From: Adineta steineri
Lineage: Eukaryota > Rotifera > Eurotatoria > Adinetida > Adinetidae
Assembly: GCA_905250115.1 (NCBI GenBank)
Contig: CAJNOI010000008.1
Location: 883,822 to 947,821, forward strand
DNA: 64,000 nt
Reading direction: 5' to 3'
Shown here: piece by piece, positions 15,301 to 28,323 of the stretch
Layout: every line of letters begins with the position of its first letter
How positions within the stretch are numbered: the stretch's first letter is position 1
Translations under genes and position numbers: made by a program
The notes under the pieces: model-generated
Database searches by the model: none
What the model saw: only the letters and a program-made list of their open reading frames with translations
Told to the model about the DNA's origin: nothing

Positions 15301-16457
15301 GTACGAGAGAGTCGAAGTAAGTGAAGAAAAAAAGGCTATTTAGTACTATTATAAATAGAGAATGATTTTTCGAAAGTTCTGTACATTTTTGAATTCCAAC
15401 ATAATTTCTATCATATGCTGTTGTATAATATAAAAAATAATTATTGATTTTATTTTATACATCTATATATTTATATAAATAGCTATGATAATTTTTTTTT
15501 ATTCAACAATTTCTCTACCATTTATGAAGAGCAAACTACTTGACACAATCGTAAATAAGTAACATAATTCTTGTTTCTTCTTTTTTATATTAAAATCTAC
15601 TGTTTAATATATATTAGATAATTGGTAGATTTTCATTTGTATATAAAGCAAATGTTACTACTCAACAATATACAATTTGAAAGAAATAGATGCTAAGTAA
15701 TATATAGAGAAAAAAAAGAATTATTCGGCAAATGTGACTAGTAATAAAAAAATAATAATCGAAGAAAAACATAGAAATCACGCTATATTTACGTTGAACA
15801 CGCGTAAAAACGGTAACTATTTTACCTTCTCTTTTTATTTTTAGATTAAAATAGAAATATTGTCTGCACATTCTCTTATATTTAATTTTATTATTAGTTA
15901 TTATAGTTTGTAAATATGTTTAATAGAATAAAGGTACTTACATGTGAGTATATATACAACAAAACATGTCTTTCGTTATCTCACTGACGCAGTACGAGAA
16001 AAAGAATATAATAAAGAGCTATGTTGATATAAGAAATGTTTTCTTTTTGTGATGGATACCTTTGACATTAGTCAGGTTGTTGTAGACTAGATATCTTATA
16101 CTTGTGACAAAAAAAATAACAGTATATATAATCATCTGTGTTTTGGATGTCTTAGAGAAATAATATCTTGTGTTTACTAATAAATAACTTTATGTTACTT
16201 ACAATCTATTACTATCTCATCAAGTATGTTACAGATGTAAGTTTTCAAGAGGATAAAAGCGGTTAGTTTACTGGTTAATTAAATATATTATTTGTACGTT
16301 AAAGTATCTAAAGACACTCGATAATCTTTATTTCGAAGGTTATAAAAATAAGAATGAAATGATTCGTATACTTATAGACATTTTTTTTCATTTTTACAAA
16401 CATTATTCATGTAGCTCTTGTAAAAAAATATAATTGATTTTTTTGTTCAGATATCCT
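12362..16457. other. 4-kb AT-rich region without a supported gene
   Basis: After the MAGOH polyadenylation signal (12400-12405) I find only short chance ORFs (for example 12779-12997 minus and 14225-14449 minus). None has a domain or matching splice partner. Near the right end, a pyrimidine-rich TTTTTTGTTCAG ends at 16450, seven bases before the next gene's start. The region may therefore hold an untranslated first exon and promoter for that gene, but I cannot place them. Confidence 0.5.
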
Positions 16458-17324
16458 ATGAACGTATCGTCTGCTGCACTTGTCTTTCCAATAAATCATC
16501 AAGATCATCGCCGTCGTGTTTTAACTAATAATCATTCAAAAATGTTTATTAATGCTTCTCCAGTTGCTGTTAGTAACAAAATAAAAGCTATTCAAACACG
16601 TCGACCACGTATTACTCTACCATCATATTATGATTTTACTGATATTCGACCGTTACATTTTGGTAATTCGAATGGTATAACAAATTCGTTAACATCTTTT
16701 TCAAATCTTTCTCCAGAAAAATTAATTGAACATAGTAAAGATCTACGTCTTAGTCGTATTTCTGCTCGTCGTAATCCACGTCCATCTGGTTTATCTAATA
16801 CATCAACTGCTAATCAACAATCATTAATTTGGTCAAGTTATAATGCACCAACAAGCTTTCCTAAGCAATCTCAAACAAATGTACCTATTCCTCCCGGACT
16901 ACCAAATGGTAAACCATCTCCTAATAATATGCCTGATATTAGTCGGCGTCCCAGTCGTGCACAAACAACATCACGTCAACCATTTACTGATCAAGAAAAT
17001 TCTCTAGTACCAGTTGAATCACGACATAAATCTTTAACAAAAACAAAACCTTCTATACCGAAAGCTTATCATCGAACGACACCAAAAAGTAAATCTCCTT
17101 TTCCAACATCACAGACTCAACGAGTACAAACATTAAATAATGATAATACTAATACTAATACTAATACTAATTGTATTCCACTGTGCGAAAGTGAAGATGA
17201 TGATGAAGATATTCCAATGATGGATGAAGAGTTTGAAGAATATCTTCAAAAAGCTCTTGTTAAATGTGCCGATTGGCTTATTAAATATGTCATCGATAAA
17301 AAATATGATGAAAACAATGAATAA
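16458..17324 (+). CDS. Hypothetical basic protein with acidic C-terminal patch
   Basis: A single coding exon of 288 codons. I start it at ATG 16458 because a strong acceptor (TTTTTTGTTCAG) ends at 16450; codons further upstream would lie in the intron or leader. The protein is basic and rich in Ser/Pro/Arg/Asn, so probably largely disordered. It has a short Asn-Thr repeat encoded by AATACT units at about 17148-17170. An acidic stretch (SEDDDEDIPMMDEEFEE) follows, then a short amphipathic segment, KALVKCADWLIKYVIDKKYD. That C-terminal acidic-plus-helix module looks like a binding motif and is the part most worth searching. No signal peptide or membrane segment is visible. I do not recognise the family. 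Confidence 0.75.
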   Translation: MNVSSAALVFPINHQDHRRRVLTNNHSKMFINASPVAVSNKIKAIQTRRPRITLPSYYDFTDIRPLHFGNSNGITNSLTSFSNLSPEKLIEHSKDLRLSRISARRNPRPSGLSNTSTANQQSLIWSSYNAPTSFPKQSQTNVPIPPGLPNGKPSPNNMPDISRRPSRAQTTSRQPFTDQENSLVPVESRHKSLTKTKPSIPKAYHRTTPKSKSPFPTSQTQRVQTLNNDNTNTNTNTNCIPLCESEDDDEDIPMMDEEFEEYLQKALVKCADWLIKYVIDKKYDENNE

Positions 17325-18431
17325 TTCTCTATTATTTCTTTTTTGTGTTAATTTTTCTTGTACACTAGCACTAGAATTAGTGCGTGCGCAATATGTGAAA
17401 ATAAAATATGTTTATTCGATAGAAAAACGAATACTTTGTAAATTAATATATAAAATTAATCTAAATCTCATTGACTTTTTTCTTGGAAATACTAAATAAT
17501 ATGTCCCAGAAGAAGAAAACTCTTATCGTCTGTTACTCAAGTATACAAATGTTTTTATCTTGTTTTGTTCTTTTATGACCTTAGAGTGCGATGTATACAA
17601 TGATCTTATGTCAAAAATATGATTCAAGAGGTTTAATAAATATTCTCGATATAATTGATTGCTTTTTTATTGTTGAATTTAACGATTTTCTCGATTGAAG
17701 TCGATGATGTATTATATTTATTTATTGATGAATAACAAAAGAAAACGTGTGTTGTCTATTTTGTTTTGAATAATTGATTTCTTTTCTATTCGAACGTTAT
17801 GATTATGATAAAAAAGATAATAGAATAATTGACGTCAGTAGAAAAGAGAAAAAGTATTGAAAAGATCAAAACATTACAAAAAAAACAATATGAGAGAGCT
17901 TATCTGCAAAAAGCAAGCGGAACTTATACGCAATAGAAATTACCTCGTATTTTTCTGAAAATATATTTTAATATACAGTAAAATGATATTCTAAATATTG
18001 ATGACAAAAACTATAGAACTTTAGGTTCATACATCTAAAGAATGTAAATTCTCCGTTTTCTAATTAGACGTGGTTATTAGATATTGACATCATATATTTC
18101 TAAAATATAATATTTTTAACTTTGAAATAACAATTATAAACTATCGTAAGTATCTTTTAAATATGAAAGTTCATTCGTTGTATGTAATAAAGTTTATTAT
18201 TGAAAGATCTTATAATATTATCAAAATCCTAATCGATAAACATGCTATCTATCTCTCAAAGAGAGTAAAAATAGATCTTGTTTTATCTATTATTTAACTT
18301 TTATATCGATGTATAATTGTTTACAAAAATGTAACTCAAGCAGATACAAAACAAAGAATTTCAATGAATCGTCATCACATTCCTCTTTTTTTTATTTATT
18401 TATTTATATACACATAACAAAAACTAAATTT
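17325..18431. other. Convergent intergenic region
   Basis: This 1.1-kb stretch separates the ends of two convergent genes, the hypothetical protein on the left and kanadaptin on the right. It should hold both 3' untranslated regions. AATAAA occurs at about 17635. No ORF, tRNA or repeat structure is apparent. Confidence 0.5.
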
Positions 18432-20584
18432 TTAATAACCATATTTTTCATTTAATGCTGTTCTTCCATCGCCTGTTTGTTCATTTTCAGGAGGCATCCA
18501 TCCAGCAAATTTATCTTCTGAATAATGATCAGCATCGTCATATTGATCTTTAGAATCTTTCGTAGAACGTCCAGGTTTTCGGCGAGTTGTTGTTGTTGTT
18601 ATTGGTTTAACAGGTACTGGATCAACAGCGACAGTTTGCTGTGGTGTAGGTGGGATATCGTTAGATTCCGATGATATAGATGGTTGTGATGATGATGAAG
18701 ATGATGCTGGTAATGGCAACGGTAGTGATGGAGGTAACATTTGTTCTATATTAGTCGGAGGTTTTGTTTCGATAATTTGTTTTGGAGGAAGAGATGGTGG
18801 AGACGGTTGTACAATAGGTAATTGTTTAGCAGTTAAATTTTGTTTAGCTTCTTCTCGTATGTTTTCTCTCCATGTTTGTATATTGAATTCTCTTGGTTTA
18901 CATACTTTAAGTAATTTAGCATGTTGTCTTTCTTCATTTTCAATTTCTAATAAACGTTTTCTCCATTGCCATTTTACCTTCATATTTAGTTTTTCACCTT
19001 GTTTTAGTTGACGAATATATATATCAACTTCATCAACATCTTTGTCAGTTTTCGAGGCATTTTTTGCAGCATTTTCTTCCATTTGCTTAGCTGTTTCTAA
19101 TTTCAGTTCAAGATCAACTTGTTCTTTATAAAGATTTGTTAATTTTAAACAAAGTGAATCAAATGTTTCAACTTGTTTCTCATTAGTTAAATGACCAGAC
19201 CATTCCATACGTTTAAGACGTTTTTTTTCTAAATCACCTGTACGATCATAAAATGTATCTTCATCTTCTTCATAAAAATCATTTTCTTCAAGTAATTGTC
19301 GTTTAATTTGTTGTACACGTGGTGTATATAATGATGATGCAGCTGTACCTTCACGTAAAACACCTTGATCATCAAGTATACGACAAGCTTCAAGTATACA
19401 TTCTTGAATAATTTCTTTACGTTTACAGTGTTTCTTTTCACATTCAGCTTGTACAGAACGTCCATATTCATCAACAATAGGTAATTTAATTGTACAACTA
19501 TAAGAACCAAATTGATGATCTTCAACATCATAAACAAGTTCAGCACCTTCACGTTCAAAAAATGCAGTTAATGTACGTTTTGGATCTTTAAGATAAAAAG
19601 GTTCTTTTTTTGCTTCGCTATTATCATCTTCTGAAGGGTCATCAACCTACATATAAAGTATTAATAAAGAAAATTTTCAAATAGTATTTTTTAACTTACT
19701 CGTGTCATAATTTCTTTAAGTACTTCTTTGTCATTTTTGGCTTGTTGATATGCCATTCGATTTTTAAGTTCTTCAATAGCTACTCGTTTTTTATTTTCTT
19801 CGTCAATTTGGATCTTATCAGCTTCTTGAATAGTTTGTATAGGAGTTAGATCAGTTGTAGGAGCAGATTCATCGACTTCTGCACCCATACCCCAATCCAT
19901 TTCCACATTAGTATCACCGGCTTCATTGGCAGCATTTTCTCGTTTTGCACGTACAGCAGCAAGCATTTTAGCTCGTTTAGCATGAAATTGTTTCATTTGT
20001 TCATGTGTAATATCATCACCAGTAGAAGTATTAATATTATCTGCTTCAGCTGTTGAATCACCTTGTACAAGATAAAGTCTTGTTGATTGTCCAAATTTAA
20101 TGATATAACCGATTTTTATTCGTACATAAATTTTTGGTTCAAGACGTTTTTTATTAATAAATGTTCCGTGAGTACTACCACAATCATATAGATAAAGACC
20201 AGGTGATTGACCATGTTCAAATTCAGATTTATATTGTACAATAGCATGATAACGTGAAATAGTTGGATGTTCAAGTACAACATCACTATCAGGTGAACGA
20301 CCAAAAACAGTATATGGCCGATGAGAAAGTGGTACATAATCAATAATTGAACCATTGCGTAATACTTCAAGTGTATATTCTATTGGTGGTATAGATGATG
20401 ATTCAGGTATATTATATTGTAAATTTTTGTGACGAATTGGCGTTGAAAAATCAGAAGGTGGCAGTTCTGGTTTAACAAATGGTGTATGAGAAGTTTCATT
20501 ATTTTCGGATGATGATAATGTTTCAACATCGTCTGATTTTGGTTCCTCTACTGGAATAGATGGAATTTTGAAAGTATCTGTCAT
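18432..20584 (-). CDS. SLC4A1AP: Kanadaptin (SLC4A1AP), FHA-domain protein
   Basis: Two exons, 20584-19700 and 19646-18432, join in phase 0 to give 699 residues. The FHA domain lies at about residues 70-180, with the canonical pattern FGRSPDSDVVLEHPTISRYHA and GSTHGTFINKKRL. This is the phosphothreonine-binding fold. A second conserved block, EREGAELVYDVEDHQFGSYSC, resembles the dsRNA-binding-like region of the family. Then come coiled-coil stretches, a proline/serine-rich linker, and the family's hallmark C-terminus WMPPENEQTGDGRTALNEKYGY in near-identical form. In vertebrates the protein is mainly nuclear and has been reported to bind anion exchanger 1. The start is the first ATG, and the exon is open from there. 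Only one 53-nt intron was seen, so the gene is compact compared with vertebrates. Confidence 0.95.
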
Positions 20585-22369
20585 GTTAAATCAAAAACTA
20601 ATTGATTAATACAAATATAAAATAAATAATTGTATTATAGTAGGTAGAAAATAAGAATTTCTATTTCTTTTTCTTCACATGTACCAATACCAATATTTCA
20701 TTTCAAAATAATCCTATTTAGTATTGGTCAACATATAATCAATCATAAAATAGAACATAAAATATTAATCAATTGACAAAAAACTAATAAGTAATATATG
20801 AATCTAATAGCAATTTTATCAGATTTATTTTAATACGGGAATAGATTATTTTTTATTTAACATTAGAAATATAGCTGGCGCTAGATGACACAAATACCAA
20901 CCATATTTTTATATTGACGATGAAATGAAAGTATTCTTTTTTAAGCAAATACTCAACATGCAGGCTGCTACATACTACTTATTAACCTATAAATGATAAA
21001 CGAGAACTGATAAGAAAAATTGCGTCCGTATAAATTTCTTTTCTTCTAAATTATTTTGATATTAATAGCGTTCGTGAAAATATTTTATACTATATTTAAC
21101 CGAAAATCAGAACAGAACAGTCGATACATAGCATATTTCTATAAATCTATGATTATTATCAGTTTGTTGTATAGATATTTGTTATAGTATTTTTATAAAT
21201 ATATTATATTTAAAAATGACTTCTGTGTAAAAGTCATGTAAATATGTATATCGTATCGCACACAACTAAATACATAAAGACATTAGATCAAGAATATAAA
21301 ATATCATATATATAATTGCAGTGTACTATTTCTCGATGAAATTAAACGTGTAACTATTTTATATAAAAAATTATTATTGTTGATATTAATAAATGTGTAT
21401 AAGAAATGGTCTGTAAATGAATTATATATGATATGGTACTGAACAAATGAAGGAGGCTAAAACTAATGTGTCGATTGGTCATAAAAGATTGACCAACTGT
21501 TGTAGGAGGTGTGGTGATGTTGCTTTCTCTTTCTTTTCTTTTCTTTCTTCTTAATATAGTTCTTTTTATGTAGAGTCCAAAGTCATTGTGCAAAGTCTGC
21601 TATTTCTCGTTTTTTTCCTTCCTCTTCTTCGTCTGTAACAATCGTACCACTGCCATCATCACAATTAATACTCTTATTTCACTATTCCATCTACAGCGTG
21701 GTACATCATTTTTTTTACTAAAAACCGTCGTTTATACAGTTTTTGAGTCGTTTTTGACTAATCGATTTCTCATTATACTCATCTAATATAAATTTAGAAA
21801 AGGTAAAATAGATATAATTTTTATTTGTTAAATAAAATATTATTGATTTATATAAATATATATATATATGCTTCGCTTCTAAAACTATTGGTTGAAAAAA
21901 TATGAAATTTATAGAGAAGAACAAAACTAAATGTTAGATTTAGAAGAAGGCGTATCAATAGTAGTCGTTATTGTCAATAATAAGAACAAAATGATAAAAC
22001 TGAATGGATAATATTGCCATAAGACTTCATTCATTTATTGATATATAGTACGATGACGTACAATGACGTAGTGATGAATCATTTGTTTATTTCTACGATT
22101 TGTTTACGAGCACTTGTTGGTATTGTATTGGTATATTTTAAATACAGGTGAATCTATAGCATACTGGATCTTCCTATGTTATTTTTACTTATTTATGTTT
22201 TTTTACGTTGCTTATGTAAAATGCATCAAAATATTAATAACATACATATGCGTTTCTTTGTTTTCTTCATTATAATTATTTCCTCTTCTGTTGTTCTAGT
22301 TTGTAATCACCATATTTATACTAAAGATTATTAAATAAATAAGTATACATATAATAAAAATTAGAAAAC
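20585..22369. other. Divergent intergenic region (kanadaptin / ACSL)
   Basis: About 1.8 kb between two divergently transcribed genes, presumably carrying both promoters. It is AT-rich with pyrimidine tracts at about 21595-21720. Short ORFs on both strands at 21354-21924 overlap each other and have no domain, so I treat them as chance. No TATA element can be named with confidence. Confidence 0.5.
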
Positions 22370-25300
22370 ATGGACAGACTGGTTATTGACAATAGTCTTT
22401 CAAATTCTCTACCAACAACATTAGCTGTTGGTGGCGCACTTGCACTAGTTGCAGGTGCTATTATTCATCGTCATAGAGATAAATTCACTTCATTACTTGT
22501 GGAAAATCTAGCAAACGACGAACTGAATCGAGATACTGATTGGGCAAATCTAACCATACCAGCACGGGTACGTAATACATTGATTTTTTTTGTAATAATC
22601 TTTTTGAATACAGAAAGAAGACACTAGTAATTAAAATAAAGTCAAAAATAATTATTAATTAACTCTTGCTCATTATGTTACAATAGAGTAGATACTCTAT
22701 TGTTTTCTGAGAATATTTATTGTATTATAGAATGGATCATTACTTTTTCTTGTTTTTACATAGATTATATCATTTTGTATTTCTGTTGCTGACAAAAACA
22801 GATTCACTTGACTTAAGCAATGATACTGTCTAGGATACTATTTAATAGAAAGACGAATGAATAAAATATTTTCTCTTTCCTTCACAAAGGTTTATACAGT
22901 AATAATAAATAGGTATGATAATTTTTAGACACAAGGACATTCTGAAGCACGTGTTGCTGCATCACTTGGTTCACGACCCTTATTAGTAAAAGGCAAATGT
23001 GCAACTGATGATCGTACTTTTTCGACATTCTATGAAGGTTTCCATATCGGCAAAGCTATTGCAACTCAACATGGTTAGTTTGATTTTCAATCATCTTATT
23101 ATATATGTATATATATATTCTTTGCTTCGTTTAGGTGATGATAGATGTTTAGGTTATCGAGTAGATCGTAACTCTGAATATCAATGGACAACATATGGAG
23201 AAGTAAATAAAGTCAATAATTTTATATTTAAATAAATAACTTAATTTTTAGACTAATGATGCTGCTACAGAAATTGGCAGTGGACTTATTCAACTAGGAG
23301 AAAGTCATGGTCAGAATACGTTCATTGGTATCTATGCGATTAATAGTGTTGAAGTAAGATAATAAATATTCTTTTTTATCATATCTTTTATTTTTATTTA
23401 TTAAAATAAATAGTGGATGACTGCAGCATTAGCATGCCATTCACATAGCATGATTTATGTACCACTTTATGATACACTTGGTGAGGCTGCGATTGTTCAT
23501 ATAGTTAATCAAAGTATGTATTAAATGATATATTCTTTTTCTATAATTAACTAAATTTAAATTTTAGCTTCGTTGAAAACGGTGTTTGTTGACAAAGCTG
23601 AAAATGTTCTTATTCTTCTTAAACTTGTTGAACAAATATCAACGTTAAAACGAATAATACTTACAAAAAAATTTCCTGATGAGAAAGATCTCGAAATTCG
23701 AAAGAAAGCAAAAGAAGTTGGAATTGAAATTATGTCATTCAATCAATTACGAGTTAGTTTATAGATAATATTTTATCTTATTCTTATTTATTTTTTTTCT
23801 TTTCAAGGAACTTGGTCGATCAAAACCAGTTGCACATCATGTAAGAAATAAAACTATACTCATCAATAAATAACGAAATACATATTGTTTTTATTTTAGC
23901 CACCTAAACCTGAGGATATATTTGAAATTTGTTATACAAGTGGAACAACAGGTCTACCAAAAGGTGCTATGTTAACACATAAAAATGTTGTTTGTTTAAT
24001 TCAAGCAGCTGCAGAGTTTTTTGTAAGTTAGATTTTTATTAAAAACTTAATTGACTGAGAAATAATGTATCTTTTGTTTTTTTAGCGTCCAGTTTTTACT
24101 GATTTAGAAGTATTGATTTCCTATTTACCGTTAGCTCATTCATATGAGCAAACAATCGAAGTAAATAAATAACAATAATATTTTATTAAAATAAATATTT
24201 GATTTCGTTTAGCTTTATTGTTTATGTCAAGGTTTTAAAATTGGTTATTACTTGGGTGATGTACGACAATTGTCGGATGATCTTGCTGTTTTAAAACCAA
24301 CATTAATGCCATGTGTACCTCGACTTTTAAATCGAATGGTAAACAATATATGAAATAGACTTAAAGTTGTTTTCTTCATGAGTTTCTATAAAAAATAATC
24401 AGGAAAGAAGAGAAAGATCTAGATTAAACATGCACTCAGATAGTTTCAGTTCTTTTTTGATGGTACTATAGAATGTCGAAAGAAGGATTTTATCAGTAAT
24501 ATTAGACGAAGTATCAAAACCTAATGACATTGAATTCTTTTTCAGTATCTGTTGAATCATTTACTTTGTTGAACAGTTTGTTGATAGTAGATATTCTTTT
24601 ATATCTATAGTTTCTCAGATTATTACTTCAATCCATAATCAATGAGATAAAATCAAAATATTTTAATTCTTCCCTTAAGTTTCAGCGCATACATAGTTGA
24701 TATTTAGCAATCTGCTATGAAGTTTTTCATCAAAACCTTTCAAAATTAAGTGTATTCTTTATTTAAAATGGCAGATCTTCTTTTCAAATAAATTCTTCAA
24801 TATAATATATCCTAGATAAAACTAAAAAGAAATAATAATATAATCTATTTTAGTATGACAATATTCAAGCAACAATTCTTCAATTAACTCCATTTAAACG
24901 TTATTTATTTAATATGGCTTTATCAGCTAAAGCACATGAAGTTGATCAACATCGTATTGCACGTCATATGATTTGGGATAAACTTCTTCTAAAACGTATT
25001 CAACAACGTCTAGGTGGACGAATAAAATTGATTGTCAGCGGTGCTGCACCATTATCACCAACAATTCATCAATTTCTTAAACGTGTTTGCGGTGCTTATG
25101 TAGTCGAAGGTTATGGACAAACTGAATGTTGTGGTATATCAACATGTCAAGTACTTGGTGATGAAACCGTAGGAAATATTGGTGTACCATTGAATTGTAA
25201 TATGATTAAACTAGCTGATGTACCTGATATGCAATATTTTGCAAAAGATAATGTTGGAGAATTATGTATAAAAGGTGCAAATGTATTTAAAGGATACTAT

Positions 25301-26442
25301 AAAGATGAAGAAAAAACAAGAGAAGCATTAGATAATGATGGGTGGTTACATACAGGTGATGTTGCTAGATGGGCACCGGTAAGATAATGTTTTATTTGAT
25401 TCTAAATAATTTCGATTTGTTTGCTTTTCTGTCTTTAGGGTGGTCAAATTGAAATTATTGATCGAAAGAAACATATGTTTAAACTAGCTCAAGTATATAT
25501 ATATTAATTGTAGAGATATTTCTTAACTGTTGTGAATTCAAAGTCCTACATATAAATTTATTCAGCGTTTGTTTTATTAATGTCTATTGGGAATTAATGA
25601 CTATTTTATGTATAGTATCAATATACAGTTGTTATGTTCTAACACTCAGTGGACTAAAACAACGTATAAGATGATCCCATATATTTTTTTTAAACTGTAA
25701 ATAGTATATACTTTCAAATGATTAGATAAAAGTTATTACAGATAAACAAAGACTACTATGCATGTTCGATCATCTTATGATACTGATATAATAGAACAAT
25801 TTGTCTGATATTTTTATCTAATATATATATAATATAGGATTTCTTTGTTTCATTTTAGGGTGAATATGTTGCACCGGAACGTATCGAAAATATTCATGTT
25901 CAAAGTCATTATATTGCTCAAGTTTTTGTTTATGGCAATGGTTACAAAGTACGTTTTCTAATATTTTTATTCTGCTTATATATAAATAATTATTCATAAA
26001 TGATTTAATAGAGTTTTACGGTAGCTATTATTGTTCCCGATGCTGACATTCTTGAAAAATATGCCCGTAAAAATAATATTTCGGGTGATATCGTTGAATT
26101 ATGTAAGAAGAAGGTAAGATTTATTACTCTTATTTATTATAAATATGACGTTGATTTTCTATTCAGGAAATCAAAGAACTGATATTTAATGATATAAAAC
26201 GATTAGAAAAAGCAAATTTATTGAAGGGATTTGAAATGGTATGTTCATTTATTTGTTTTTTTGTTTAATTTTATTAAAAGAATTTTGTATTTAACTTAAT
26301 TTAGGTTAAAGATATTTATCTACATCCTGAACTATTTACAGTAGAAAATAATCTTTTAACACCAACAATGAAAACTAAACGACCTGAATTAGGAAAATAT
26401 TTCGAAAAAGAACTTGAAGAAATGTATAAAAATATCGAGTAA
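22370..26442 (+). CDS. ACSL: Long-chain fatty acid CoA ligase (ACSL1/5/6 type)
   Basis: Activates long-chain fatty acids to acyl-CoA using ATP. Sixteen exons: 22370-22567, 22929-23073, 23135-23202, 23252-23353, 23414-23513, 23568-23752, 23808-23840, 23900-24022, 24086-24160, 24213-24338, 24854-25378, 25439-25492, 25859-25948, 26012-26113, 26167-26238 and 26305-26442. All join in frame to 711 residues; human ACSL1 has 698. An N-terminal hydrophobic anchor ([15 protein letters not shown]) should tether it to ER or outer mitochondrial membrane. The AMP-binding signature is [13 protein letters not shown]. Further motifs are [14 protein letters not shown] and the linker/fatty-acid segment [20 protein letters not shown]. 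The C-terminal [14 protein letters not shown] is family-typical. Introns of 515, 361 and 366 nt stand out against the usual 50-60 nt. No lesion was seen. Confidence 0.96.
24339..24853. other. Long ACSL intron, no internal gene seen
   Basis: A 515-nt intron between the exons ending LLNRM and beginning YDNIQA. It has a GTAAAC donor and TTTTAG acceptor. I see no ORF or small RNA signature in it. The other two long introns of the gene, 22568-22928 and 25493-25858, are equally featureless. Confidence 0.7.
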
Positions 26443-27642
26443 TTTAATTCTTATTATACACTAATAGTTTCCTATTCTCATTCTCTGAGTCAGATTCTTT
26501 GTTCGGAGAATATTTATCTGTTCTATGTTCTTTAGGATATCGTCTCTCTTATTTGTTTTTATTTCGTGTTTATGTTCTGTGTATTGTCATTATTTGTTTT
26601 TTATTCATTCTCATGTCTCTAACCTTTCCGGTTATATCCTATTGATGCACGGAATCTCGGTCTTAAAGCTCGCACATGTATCTATCTGATGTAAATCAGT
26701 AATAATGATATATTGAAGTATTTAGCGTGTATTCTCATTATCCTATTCTATTCTGTGTATACGTGTGTATCTTTTTTTTTAATCACACTTATAATAGGTG
26801 TATCATCACTTAAAAAAAATCTCATAAGACAAATAAAAGAACAAATTGCATTTTCAAACTCTAATAAAAACTACATTATTTTAAGACTCCTGGCTCATAT
26901 TTGATCGAATGTTGTACGATATGTGAAAGACGGAATTGTGACAATGTCGCTATTCAATTCGTTCAGTAAAATCCTTCAATTGTAAGAATAAACGAAGATT
27001 TTCGAGTTTAGCTTAGAACAATGAAAAACTTACAATATATATTTCTTTTATGATCGAAGCGATTGCTGCAAAAACATTTTCAATACGTGTATTTGCTTTA
27101 TATATTAAGAATAAAATACATCGGCTGACATCAAAAATGGATTGAGAGAATAGTGTATGACCTTTTAAGGTTTTTTTCAACTAAAATTTCAGTACAAAAC
27201 ATAGTCTTATGATTTTCATCATGCGCAGTTGTGTATATCATTCATTTTTTTAAATATAATTGATTGTTTTCATTATTTGATGGATCTAAAGAATGTGTTC
27301 TATATCGTTTATTAACCAGATGACCTTAATATTTTTCTTAATTAAATTTTAAAGGAACATTTATATTTTGTTCTTGTTTTCAAAAAATAATCCTAGATCA
27401 TATTTCTAACTTTGCTTTGGTGTAAGTAATTGCCATTTACTGTGCTATCGAAAATAATTTAAAAAATAGCAAAGCTTTCAAATCTTTGTTATTCCTTTTT
27501 ATTTTCAATATTTAATCCTTTATTATCAGATATGAGATTAATATTTCACTATACACAGGTGCATATACAGCTTTTAAAAATACTTATATATATATATCAT
27601 AGTAAGCATCGAATCTAAATTATTCCATTGAAATAAACAACA
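26443..27642. other. Intergenic region, nothing supported
   Basis: Between the ACSL stop and the secreted-protein start. The first part is probably the ACSL 3' untranslated region. The last 100 bases contain TATATATATATC (about 27584-27597) upstream of the next start. This could act as a TATA-like promoter element, but in such AT-rich DNA it is weak evidence. Confidence 0.5.
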
Positions 27643-28323
27643 ATGCTCTGTTACGTCCTTGCTATCGTTGCTACTGTATTCATCTCCAATAATGCTGTCA
27701 ACTCAGCAGAAACTTGTAAGTCAGTAAAAGCCGGTGCTCATTATTCATCATTAATTCCATTCAGTGGTTTGAAATCTGATGCAATTGTTTCATCACGTGT
27801 TAAATTTACACAAAGTGCTGGTCGTTATTTATTTGCACCAACAGAATCACGAGGTCATTTATGTACAACATCATGGAATAAATTATGGGGTGCCTGTCGA
27901 TGTGGTTATTTAACAAGTAATCATAAAGATTCTGATCGATTTGTATTTCGTCGTGCTAATAGTTGTGTTCAACATGAAAATGGATACACTGTTGGTGAAG
28001 TTGAAGATTGTTCAGAAAAGGATTTAGTTGAAATCGCTGCATATGCATATGATGATAGTCGTAAACCATTTGAACATCAAGGTACATTATTAAAAGAATT
28101 CGCAACCAAATTACGAGTTGATACTTGGTATAAGGTCACACTTATCTTTGAAGAAGCTAAAACAACATATCAATTATTCGATGATGAAGGTCAACATCTT
28201 GAAACTCAAGAAATTATTCATCGTCAATGCAAAGATTTCAAACTTGGTACGTGGCAAGATTTATATTTTGGTGGACAATGTCCCGCACCACAAGCTGTTT
28301 CTGTTTGTTATGAAAAAATCTAA
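27643..28323 (+). CDS. Secreted cysteine-rich protein of unknown family
   Basis: An intronless 226-codon gene. Residues 1-22 are a clear signal peptide (hydrophobic LAIVATVFI core, cleavage likely after NSA). The mature part has nine cysteines, including a tight ACRC pair, so it is probably extracellular and disulphide-bonded with one unpaired cysteine. The second half reads like a beta-sandwich: DTWYKVTLIFEE, then TTYQLFDDEGQHLE, then LGTWQDLYFGGQC. The WYKVTL...LYFGG pattern recalls laminin-G/concanavalin-type jelly rolls; that is inference only. The start context (AACAACAATG) is good, and AATAAA at 28337-28342 gives a short 3' end. I do not recognise an orthologue. It may be a lineage-specific secreted or integument protein. 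Confidence 0.8.
   Translation: MLCYVLAIVATVFISNNAVNSAETCKSVKAGAHYSSLIPFSGLKSDAIVSSRVKFTQSAGRYLFAPTESRGHLCTTSWNKLWGACRCGYLTSNHKDSDRFVFRRANSCVQHENGYTVGEVEDCSEKDLVEIAAYAYDDSRKPFEHQGTLLKEFATKLRVDTWYKVTLIFEEAKTTYQLFDDEGQHLETQEIIHRQCKDFKLGTWQDLYFGGQCPAPQAVSVCYEKI

Noticed and set aside
19229-19558. A 109-codon ORF within kanadaptin exon 2
   Set aside because: It is an alternate frame of the genuine kanadaptin coding sequence, which is open from 19646 to 18432.
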